Shown here: positions 15,841 through 23,090 of the stretch, piece after piece
Layout of the letters: every line of letters begins with the position of its first letter
Numbering within the stretch: the first letter of the stretch is position 1
From: Nocardia concava NBRC 100430
GTDB lineage: Bacteria; Actinomycetota; Actinomycetes; Mycobacteriales; Mycobacteriaceae
Direction of reading: 5' to 3'
NCBI RefSeq assembly: GCF_000308815.1
Contig: NZ_BAFX01000189.1
Coordinates: forward strand, 1-34,044
DNA length: 34,044 bases
Translations under genes and position numbers: made by a program
The notes under the pieces: model-generated
The model's database searches: none
What the model was told of the DNA's origin: nothing
What the model saw: only the letters and a program-made list of their open reading frames with translations

Positions 15841-16842
15841 TCACCGCACGTCGCGCGGAATCCCGAGTTCGATGTCCAGATAGCGTAATTCGGGATCCTT
15901 CCGCCGCCCGTTGCGGAAGGCGCGGAACACCAGATCCTGCGGATGCCCGACACAGAACACCTCGGTGAACGTCGCCACCGTCCGCCGCGGTGCGCCCCGC
16001 AGGCTGGGATTGAACCCGGCCTTGGCCAGCGGTCCCTCCCAGATGAGCGCCGCCCCGCCGGGCACGCTGTGCGGTGCGAAACTCCACCCCAGATCCCGCA
16101 TGCGCCGGTCGAATTCGCCGCCCAGCCCGGCCACGTCCCAGCCGCTGGCCTCGTTGAAAAGCTGCCTGCCGTGCAGGAATTGGACGAAGCACGGATCCGG
16201 ACCGGGATGCGGGGTGCTCAGATTGATGACCCCGTCCCACGGCAGCGTGGTCAGCGCCCAGCCCAGCCGCGCCTCGAAATCCTCCCAGTCCGAACACACC
16301 ACGGGCGCCTCGCGCTCGCTGGGCCGGTCGGCGGGCAGGCCGTAGCTGCCGCTGCCGGGCGCGTCCATGCTCCAGGTCGCGAAGCGCAGCCGATCGCCGT
16401 CCATGTCGAGGCCGTCGCGCAGCACGCTCACCACCGACTCGGCGACGCCCCGGCGCAGATCGATCGACTCGCCGCGCTGCCATCCGGTGCTCCATTCACG
16501 CGCCAGCCGCGGCTGCTGGTGCACCCGCTGCATGGCCCGCCACTGCGGATCCGGTGCGGTGGCATCGGATTCGGAGGGCAGCGGTACCGGATCCCAGGTG
16601 CCGTCGGGCTGCTCGCGCAGCGTGCTCAGCAGTCGCTCGGCGTCGGCGGCGTCGTCGGGGACGGCCACGATCACCTCGATCTCGGTGCCCTGCTGCGCGA
16701 AATGCACTCGGCGGCCGGTGAGTTCGTCACGGACCTGGACGAAACGCGGGTTCCATCCGAGTCCGGATTCGTCGGCGTCCTCGTCCTCCTCGAGAAAAAA
16801 CGGCATCCATTCGAGCAGCGCATCCCATCCCTGCGAACCCAC
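15841..16842 (-). CDS. Uncharacterised acidic protein, TY-Chap/secretion-chaperone-like repeats
   Basis: This is a 333-aa cytosolic protein without signal or membrane segments. Its N-terminus is strongly acidic (EWMPFFLEEDEDADES). Around residues 185-235 it has DWEDFEARLGWALTTLPWD followed by FVQFLHGRQLFNEASG. This pattern resembles the TY-Chap/YbjN-type chaperone fold seen in actinobacterial proteins, and the preceding and following parts may be related domains. This assignment is from memory of the pattern and is tentative. The GTG start at 16842 has GGAGG 4 nt upstream. The stop abuts that of the P450 gene with no gap. It is divergent from the 5-alpha-reductase-family gene. A molecular role cannot be stated. 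Confidence 0.75.
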   Translation of the reverse strand: MGSQGWDALLEWMPFFLEEDEDADESGLGWNPRFVQVRDELTGRRVHFAQQGTEIEVIVAVPDDAADAERLLSTLREQPDGTWDPVPLPSESDATAPDPQWRAMQRVHQQPRLAREWSTGWQRGESIDLRRGVAESVVSVLRDGLDMDGDRLRFATWSMDAPGSGSYGLPADRPSEREAPVVCSDWEDFEARLGWALTTLPWDGVINLSTPHPGPDPCFVQFLHGRQLFNEASGWDVAGLGGEFDRRMRDLGWSFAPHSVPGGAALIWEGPLAKAGFNPSLRGAPRRTVATFTEVFCVGHPQDLVFRAFRNGRRKDPELRYLDIELGIPRDVR

Positions 16843-16928
16843 CTTGCCTCCCTCCGGGTTCCCGCCAACCTACCCGCCGGTCCTCCACGATGCCCGACCG
16901 TGGGTACCGGTCGGCACGCGCACTGTGG

Positions 16929-16942
16929 TAGAACCTGTTCTA
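16929..16942. promoter_or_regulatory. KstR-type operator
   Basis: TAGAACCTGTTCTA is a perfect 6-bp inverted repeat with a CT centre. It matches the KstR consensus TNNAACNNGTTNNA at every defined position. It lies 24 nt upstream of ATG 16967 and overlaps a possible -10 hexamer, TAGTTT (16941-16946), so bound repressor would block transcription. KstR is the TetR repressor of cholesterol catabolism in mycobacteria and Rhodococcus. Use of this site in this organism is inferred. Confidence 0.8.
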
Positions 16943-16966
16943 GTTTTAGACCCTGAAGGACCACGA

Positions 16967-17758
16967 ATGAACTGGTATACCGGCAATACCGTCTACGACA
17001 CCGTGCTCACGATCGCCTTCGCGTTCGCCGCGTTCGTTCTCATCGGCGGCCTCTTCGGGCAGAGCCCGTACGGTCGCTTCGCCACCACCAGGCTCGGGCT
17101 CAATCTCAATCCGAAGCTGGGCTGGTGGCTGATGGAGATCCCGGCCACCGTGGTCTTCGCGGTCGCGTACCTGACCGGTCCGAACCGCTTCGAGCCGACT
17201 TCCCTGGTGCTGGCGGCCATCTGGATTCTGCACTACGGCAATCGGGGGTGGTTCTTCCCCCTCAATATCCGCCAAGTGCCCGGTAAGACCAGCAGTTTCA
17301 ACGTTTCGGTGCTCGGCATGGGCATGCTGGTCACCTCGCTGCACGGGTACCTCAACGGGGCGCTGTTCAGCCACGACTACCTCGGGCAGTACGGCACCGG
17401 CTGGCTGACCGATCCGCGCTTCATCATCGGATTGATCGTCTACCTCAGCGGTTTCGGGCTGCTGGTCAGCTCGGAGGCGATCGTGCGGAATCTGCGCGAC
17501 AAGAACAATCCGGGCGCAACCGAATACAAGATTCCGTACGGTCTGGGATTCCGATTCGTCACCAGCCCCACGTATCTGGGCGAGTTGGTCGCTTGGGCCG
17601 GATTCGCGATCCTGACCTGGGCGCTGCCGGGCGTGGTCATCTTCCTGATCACCTTCGGGAATCTGGTGCCGCGAGCGTTCGCCACGCACGGCTGGTACCG
17701 GGAGAAGTTCACCGATTACCCGGCCGAGCGAAAGGCCCTGGTGCCGTTCGTGATCTAG
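16967..17758 (+). CDS. Steroid 5-alpha-reductase family membrane oxidoreductase
   Basis: This 263-aa polytopic membrane protein has about six to seven hydrophobic segments (for example VLTIAFAFAAFVLIGGLFG, FIIGLIVYLSGFGLLV and LPGVVIFLITFGNLV). Its C-terminus, TYLGELVAWAGFA, then HGWYREKFTDYPAERKALVPF, is the signature of steroid 5-alpha-reductases, which reduce the 4-ene of 3-oxo-steroids with NADPH. Polyprenol or enoyl-CoA reductases share the fold and are alternatives. AAGGA lies 7 nt before ATG 16967. The KstR-type palindrome directly upstream links it to sterol metabolism, which favours the steroid assignment. Its stop overlaps the stop of the convergent GGDEF gene by 4 bp. Confidence 0.87.
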   Translation: MNWYTGNTVYDTVLTIAFAFAAFVLIGGLFGQSPYGRFATTRLGLNLNPKLGWWLMEIPATVVFAVAYLTGPNRFEPTSLVLAAIWILHYGNRGWFFPLNIRQVPGKTSSFNVSVLGMGMLVTSLHGYLNGALFSHDYLGQYGTGWLTDPRFIIGLIVYLSGFGLLVSSEAIVRNLRDKNNPGATEYKIPYGLGFRFVTSPTYLGELVAWAGFAILTWALPGVVIFLITFGNLVPRAFATHGWYREKFTDYPAERKALVPFVI

Positions 17759-19041
17759 CGCGGAATCGACCCGTCGGTGCGGTGGCGCAGCGCCTTGTCC
17801 CGGTACATGGCGGTGTCCACCGCGTGCATGAGCTCGTCGATGGCGGTGGCGTCGGTGTCCACCAGCGCGGTGCCGATGCTCGCGCCGACGCGCACCAGCA
17901 GCCCGGCGACATCGAACGGATCGTCCAGCGCGGCCAGCAGATTGTCCGCGACGGTATCCAATTCCTCCTGGCCCGAGCAGTTTTCGACCAGCACGATGAA
18001 CTCGTCGCCGCCCAGGCGCGCGCAGACCCCGTTCGGCGGCAGGGCCATCCGCAGCCGCTGGGCCACATCGCAGAGCACCCGATCGCCGGCGGTGTGGCCG
18101 CGGCGGTCGTTGATCTCCTTGAACCCGTCCAGATCCAGATAGCAGACGCCGACCTGGCCGGTGGCCGCGGTGAGCCGGTCGAAGAACAGCAGCCGGTTGG
18201 GCAGTCCGGTCAGCGAATCGTGGTGCGCGTCGTACCAGAGCTGATCGGCCAGCTGCTTGCGGTCGGTGACATCGACGGTGACGCCGATCAGGAAGCGCGG
18301 CTTGCCGTCGCTGTCGCGCACGATCGTCATGGACAGGTCGATGATGGTGCGCGCGCCATCGGGTTTGGTGTGCTCGGTCTCGAAGCGGAAGCGATCGATC
18401 TCGCCGGAGAGCAGCCGCTGGAACAGTGCGAACGCCTCGCCGATATTGGCCGGGCCGAGAATGTCGGCGACCGAACGGCCGGGCATGGCCTCGGCGGGGA
18501 CGCCCAGGGTTTCGGCCATGGCGTTATTGACATCGACCACCTGGCCGGTGGTGATGTCGACGGTGCCGATGCCCACCGACGCGCCCTCGAAGATGGCCTG
18601 GAATCTGGCCTCCGACAGGTGCCTGCGCGATTCGGCCTCGCGGGCGGCGGTGAGTGCGGCGCTGAGCGTCGTCTCCTGTTCGGCCAGAGCCGCATTGCGC
18701 AATCCGGCGGTGAACTCGGCCGCGAATTCGGCGGCCAGTTCGATGGCGCGTTCGCGGACCGGCCAGTAGTCGGGGCAGTCGGTATCAGGACACACGGCCG
18801 TGACCAGGTCCTTGCACAGCACCAGCACCGAGCGATGCACGGCCAGCGGATCGCGGTAGTTGGCGGCTACCAGGGCCGCGGCGGCGTCGCGGGCCACCGA
18901 CATGTCCGCGGTGCCGCGCACCGCCGCGATCAGGCGCGCGCTGAAGGTGTCGAGCAGGTCCTCGACCTGGGCGCGGGTCAGGGTGGGCGCGACCGCGCCG
19001 TCCAGCATGCCGGCCCACCGGACCGCCAGCTCATTCGCCAC
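17755..19041 (-). CDS. PAS-GGDEF diguanylate cyclase
   Basis: This 428-aa signalling protein probably makes cyclic di-GMP from two GTP. Residues 1-120 form an Ala-rich helical sensor domain common in actinobacterial GGDEF proteins. A short coiled coil is followed by a PAS domain (about 144-262; VGIGTVDITTGQVVDVNNAM, ending VTVDVTDRKQ). The GGDEF domain (263-428) has HHDSLTGLPNR, LDLDGFKEIND and the active-site RLGGDEF at 342-348. The RxxD inhibitory site five residues before GGDEF is absent (PNGVCARLGGDEF). There are no membrane segments. GTG 19041 has a GGGGG-type ribosome site 7 nt upstream. It lies 29 nt downstream of the methyltransferase gene and is probably cotranscribed. Confidence 0.93.
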   Translation of the reverse strand: MANELAVRWAGMLDGAVAPTLTRAQVEDLLDTFSARLIAAVRGTADMSVARDAAAALVAANYRDPLAVHRSVLVLCKDLVTAVCPDTDCPDYWPVRERAIELAAEFAAEFTAGLRNAALAEQETTLSAALTAAREAESRRHLSEARFQAIFEGASVGIGTVDITTGQVVDVNNAMAETLGVPAEAMPGRSVADILGPANIGEAFALFQRLLSGEIDRFRFETEHTKPDGARTIIDLSMTIVRDSDGKPRFLIGVTVDVTDRKQLADQLWYDAHHDSLTGLPNRLLFFDRLTAATGQVGVCYLDLDGFKEINDRRGHTAGDRVLCDVAQRLRMALPPNGVCARLGGDEFIVLVENCSGQEELDTVADNLLAALDDPFDVAGLLVRVGASIGTALVDTDATAIDELMHAVDTAMYRDKALRHRTDGSIPR

Positions 19042-19070
19042 CTCTGACCCCCTTCCCCTTTTCGTGCGAT

Positions 19071-19880
19071 TCAGGCCTTGCGGCCCACACCCGCCAGACC
19101 GAGCGAACGGCCCGGCTCCTCGTGCTGGTCGCGGTCGGATTCCGGCCGCCACAACGGCAATTCCACCACACCGGGCTCGATCGGCTCCCACTTGCCGAAC
19201 AGGGCGGTGATCTCTGCGCGGTCGCGGAAGTGCAGGCCGACCCGGCTGACATTGGTCGAATTGTTCTGCAGCTTGGCGGCGTCCTCGGGGCGGGTGGCCG
19301 AAGTCAGGTGGGAGATGGCCACATAGCTGCCGACGGGGACCGCGTCGTAGAGGGTGTTGACCTTTTCGACGGGGGCGTCGGCGTCGCTCGCCAGGTGCAG
19401 GACCGCGATGAGGAGGACACCGACCGGTTGGTCGAAATCAATGATGCCGGTGGCGCGGGCCTGCGCCAACAGCGCCTCGGGCTCGCGCAGATCGGCCTCG
19501 ATGGCGGCGGCGCGGTCATTTCCGTGCAGGATCGCCCGGGCATGGGCGACCGCCACCGGATCGATATCGGCGTAGAGCACCCGGCACTCGGGATCGATGG
19601 CCTGGGCGACCTCGTGCACATTGCCCGCGGTCGGCACGCCCGAACCGATGTCGAGGAACTGCCGCACACCCGAATCCACCAGGAACCGGACCGCCCGGCG
19701 CAGGAAGGCGCGATTGCTGAGCGCCAGCCGCGGCAGGTCCGGGACCAGCTTCTTGGCCTGCTCGGCGGCCTGCCTGTCGATCTCGAAGTTGTGCGAACCA
19801 CCCAGCAGCGCGTCGTACATCCGCGCCGGGCTGGCCCGGTTCATGTCCACGCCCTCCGGAGCCCACGCCGGTCTTTCCAT
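19071..19880 (-). CDS. SAM-dependent methyltransferase, Methyltransf_19 (DUF574) family
   Basis: This is a 269-aa protein of the actinobacterial DUF574 methyltransferase family. The family N-terminus is present (SPARMYDALLGGSHNFEID), followed by the SAM-binding loop FLDIGSGVPTAGNVHE (75-90), an acidic YADIDPVAVAHA strand and a C-terminal VVELPLWRP. Members are abundant in Streptomyces and Nocardia; substrates are mostly unknown. GGAGGG lies 7 nt before ATG 19880. The GGDEF gene follows at 29 nt. The 190 nt upstream, before the M50 gene, contains a TAACAT hexamer at 20011-20006 that could be a -10, so this pair may have its own promoter. Confidence 0.92.
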   Translation of the reverse strand: MERPAWAPEGVDMNRASPARMYDALLGGSHNFEIDRQAAEQAKKLVPDLPRLALSNRAFLRRAVRFLVDSGVRQFLDIGSGVPTAGNVHEVAQAIDPECRVLYADIDPVAVAHARAILHGNDRAAAIEADLREPEALLAQARATGIIDFDQPVGVLLIAVLHLASDADAPVEKVNTLYDAVPVGSYVAISHLTSATRPEDAAKLQNNSTNVSRVGLHFRDRAEITALFGKWEPIEPGVVELPLWRPESDRDQHEEPGRSLGLAGVGRKA

Positions 19881-20070
19881 CCCCGAATCCCTCCTTGCCG
19901 CAACGATCGAACGCCCGGCTCGGGATCGATCGAAACGATCGGTGCGAGGCGGGCCAAGATCCGGGCAAATCCGGTGTTCGTGATCACCCGGACGGTGCAA
20001 GAGGAATGTTAGTCGCCGTTCACCAGAATCCTTGCCACGGGACCACTCTCGCCCTGAGGTGGGACAATGC

Positions 20071-20859
20071 TCACCGATCGGTTGACGCGGCGCACGTACT
20101 GTGTGTGAGGGGCGGCACGCAGACGCCGGTCACATCGGCGAGCAGCAGGCGGGTACCGAAGGCCAGCGAGCAGAGGGCGATCGCGCCGAAGGCCAGCACC
20201 CAGAGCAGGCCCGGAATGCGGGTCAGGTGGGCCAGTTGGTCGGCGTCGGAATTGGGTTCGTGCCTGCGATTGCGCTGGAGTTCGATGACCGGGCGGACCG
20301 CCGCGAGCAGCAGGAACCAGGCGGCGGAGTACGCCAGGGCGGCCTGGAGGGTGTCGGTGCCGAACCAGGACACCGCGAAGATGATGCCTCCGGTCACCAG
20401 CAGGGAGAGCAGGCCGTAGAAGTTGCGGACCTTGAGCAGCAGGACCAGCAGCAGGGCAATGGTCAGCCAGAGCATGAGGGTAATGCGATGTGCGCCCAGC
20501 AATGCCGCGTAGCCCAGGCCCAGCAGGGCGGGGGCGGGATAACCCGCGGCCATGGTCAGGATCATTCCGAGGCCGTAGGGCTTACCGCTCGACACGGTGA
20601 GACCCGAAGTGTCCGAATGCAATCGGATGCTGTTGAGGCGGCGGCCGGTCAGCAGCGCGGTGAACGCGTGGCCGCCCTCGTGGGCGATGGTCACCACATT
20701 GCGCAGCACTCGCCAGGTCGGGTGGAACACCACCAGCACCAGCGCCACCACACCGGTTCCCACCACCAACTGCCACGGCGGGGCGGCCTGCGTGGTCGAC
20801 AGCCGATCCACGATCGTGCTGCCCCGCTGTACGAACTCCGCTGTATCCACGGGCGGCAC
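20071..20859 (-). CDS. M50B-like membrane metalloprotease
   Basis: This 262-aa membrane protein has the zinc-binding motif HEGGH in VVTIAHEGGHAFTALLTGRR, a variant of HExxH. About five further hydrophobic segments follow (LGMILTMAAGYPAPALLG, LMLWLTIALLLVLLL, LLSLLVTGGIIFAVSW and others). It fits the peptidase M50B-like family of intramembrane proteases, which in other bacteria cut regulators such as anti-sigma factors; the partner here is unknown. A GTG at 20859 starts the protein; GTG 20850 is an alternative, and only AGG-type ribosome sequences are seen. It is divergent from the STAND gene and upstream of the methyltransferase on the same strand. Confidence 0.87.
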   Translation of the reverse strand: MPPVDTAEFVQRGSTIVDRLSTTQAAPPWQLVVGTGVVALVLVVFHPTWRVLRNVVTIAHEGGHAFTALLTGRRLNSIRLHSDTSGLTVSSGKPYGLGMILTMAAGYPAPALLGLGYAALLGAHRITLMLWLTIALLLVLLLKVRNFYGLLSLLVTGGIIFAVSWFGTDTLQAALAYSAAWFLLLAAVRPVIELQRNRRHEPNSDADQLAHLTRIPGLLWVLAFGAIALCSLAFGTRLLLADVTGVCVPPLTHSTCAASTDR

Positions 20860-21062
20860 CCTACCTAGTCCGGCTGAGAGCGACCAGGCAGGAAGCGGGC
20901 GTCGCGGGCCCGGCCCGAGCGTGTCTCGGCGGAGGGAAACGGATCGAAGGTGAAAACGGGTTTGCGAGAATGGTTTTCGACCCTGTCGATGGTGTGAGTG
21001 GGTCGCGCTGTCGCGATAGTGTTTGTTCGGACCGATGTAGCGAGTGGCCGGGAGGTTCTTGC

Positions 21063-23090
21063 ATGGTGGTGCCGCACGAGGTTCCGCTGGGGCCTCGGGT
21101 CTTCGTCAATCGGCGGGCGGACTTCGAGTGGGTCGACAATCTGTGGGCCGCTGAACGGGCGGCGGGGACACGGGTCGGAGTATGCGCGGGGCTGCCGGGG
21201 ATCGGGAAGACGGCGTTCGTGCGGCGATGTGTCGAACGGGCCAGGGCGGCACGGACATTCGCGGACGGGGACCTGTGCGTCGACTTCGGTCGGGTGGACG
21301 GGGTGCGGCCCTCGGTGGCGGACGCGCTGGCCACCTGTCTGATGGCGGTGGGGGTGAGCGAGGACGCGGTTCCGGCGAGTCTGGCGGCGCGGACCAATCT
21401 GCTGCGCAGTCTGACGGCTGAGAAATCGGTGCTGATCGTGCTGGAGGACGTCACCGATGCGGCTCAGGTGGTGCCGTTTCTGCCGATCAGCGCGTCGAGT
21501 TCGGTGCTGGTGACCAGTAATGCGCGGTTGAGTGAGCTGGTGCTCGACGGTGCGGAGGCGCGGTATTTCGAGCCGTTGGACGGTGCGGCGGGGGCCGAGC
21601 TGATCGGTGAACTCGTCGGGGAGCGGGCGCGACGGGAGCCGGGCGCGGTTGTCCGGTTGGTGCGCTTGTGCGCGGGACTGCCCGTGGCGTTGAAGGTCGC
21701 GGCGGCCAAGTTGGTGGCGCGGCCGATGTTGCGGATCGAGTCGCTGGTTGCCTCGATCGAAACCGATGACAGTGGTCTCGTGGCCTATGGCCGGGCGGGG
21801 TGGGAGGCGGTGGCCGCGGTGTTCTCGGACGCGTACGAGGGGCTGGATGATGAGGCGGCGCGGTTGTATCGGCTGCTGGGGGTGTTTCCGGGGCGCGATT
21901 TGAGTGCCGAGACGGCCTCGGCGCTGATCGGTCGGGATGCCGTGACGACCGAGATGGCTGTCTCCGAGCTGATCGAAGCCGGTCTGCTCAGCGAGGATTC
22001 GAACCAGCGGTTGTCGCTGCACTCGCTGTTGCGGCGGCATGCGGGGGAGCTGTCGGAGCGCCTCGACGCGGAGAAGGTGCGGGACGACGCGTTGCGGGCG
22101 GTGGCGCGTCACTTGCTGTTGCGGGCGGCTCAGGCTGATATTGCGGCGTTGGGTACCAAGCGATTCCGGTGTACACCCGACGACGTGGTGGCGGGCTACC
22201 GATCGCCGTTCACCGGGGCGGAGGCACGGCGTTCGGGGCTGGACTGGCTGGATGCCGAGCGGCCGAATCTGCTTGCGGTGCAGCGTGTTGCGGCTGAGCG
22301 CGGCTGGCATGAGCTGGCGTGGCAGCTCGGGGAGGCGATGACGGCCGTGTTCGTCACGCGGCGGTATTACGTCGACTGGACTGTGTCGAGTGAGATCGCG
22401 GTGGCCTCGGCGCGGCTGGCGGGGAATCGGCGGGCGGAGGCGCGGCTGCGCAGTTTTGTGTCGCGTGCGTGGCTGGAGCTGGAGCGGCCGGAGCGGGCTC
22501 GTGAGGAATTGCTGGTCGAGGCGCTGCCGTTGGCCGAATCCGCCGGTGATGGGCGGTTATTGGCGTCGGTGTGGGAATTCGTCGGGCGCTATCGGGAGGC
22601 GACGGGGGATATCGACGGGGCGATCGCGGCCTACGCGCGGTCGATCGAGTTGTTCAACGGCGAGAATGATGCTCGGGGAACGGCGTTCGTCACGTTCTTT
22701 CTTGCGCGGGCGTATCGGAGTCGGGGTGACCTCGAACAAGCCGAACAGACCATGCGCACGGCTCGGTCGCTGATCGAGGCATTGGTCGAGCCGGACCCCA
22801 GGATGGTGGGACGGTCGATCACCGAGCTGGGGCGCATCCTCGACGAGCGGGGTGAAAGTCAGGAAGCGCGAACGCTTTTCACTGAAGCGGCAAGGATGCT
22901 GGCGGGCAGTGGGGACGCGTTCTATGAGGCGGCGGCGCACGAGCGGTTGTGGCAGCTCGGTCAGCGGCTCGGGGATCGTGCGGTGATGCGAGAGGCGCTG
23001 GAGCGGATGGTATCGATCCACCGCATCCTGGGCACCGGGCGGGCGGACTCGCTCAGCGAGGAGCTGCGTCGGGTGACGGGTCCAGAATGA
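21063..23090 (+). CDS. STAND-type NTPase with C-terminal TPRs (NB-ARC-like)
   Basis: This is a 675-aa signal-transduction NTPase. A short leader (FVNRRADFEWVDNL) precedes Walker A GLPGIGKT at 43-50. Walker B is SVLIVLED near 122-129, and a sensor strand VTSNARL is followed by the NB-ARC GLPVAL motif at 205-210. A winged-helix segment (RLYRLLGVFPGRD) comes next, and from about residue 430 helical repeats of TPR character run to the end (for example GDIDGAIAAYARSIELF and RGDLEQAEQTMRTA). No N-terminal effector or DNA-binding domain is present, which is unusual for STAND proteins and suggests that it acts through a partner. GGGAGG lies 6 nt before ATG 21063. Its last 38 bp overlap the end of the convergent GT-B gene. 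Confidence 0.9.
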   Translation: MVVPHEVPLGPRVFVNRRADFEWVDNLWAAERAAGTRVGVCAGLPGIGKTAFVRRCVERARAARTFADGDLCVDFGRVDGVRPSVADALATCLMAVGVSEDAVPASLAARTNLLRSLTAEKSVLIVLEDVTDAAQVVPFLPISASSSVLVTSNARLSELVLDGAEARYFEPLDGAAGAELIGELVGERARREPGAVVRLVRLCAGLPVALKVAAAKLVARPMLRIESLVASIETDDSGLVAYGRAGWEAVAAVFSDAYEGLDDEAARLYRLLGVFPGRDLSAETASALIGRDAVTTEMAVSELIEAGLLSEDSNQRLSLHSLLRRHAGELSERLDAEKVRDDALRAVARHLLLRAAQADIAALGTKRFRCTPDDVVAGYRSPFTGAEARRSGLDWLDAERPNLLAVQRVAAERGWHELAWQLGEAMTAVFVTRRYYVDWTVSSEIAVASARLAGNRRAEARLRSFVSRAWLELERPERAREELLVEALPLAESAGDGRLLASVWEFVGRYREATGDIDGAIAAYARSIELFNGENDARGTAFVTFFLARAYRSRGDLEQAEQTMRTARSLIEALVEPDPRMVGRSITELGRILDERGESQEARTLFTEAARMLAGSGDAFYEAAAHERLWQLGQRLGDRAVMREALERMVSIHRILGTGRADSLSEELRRVTGPE

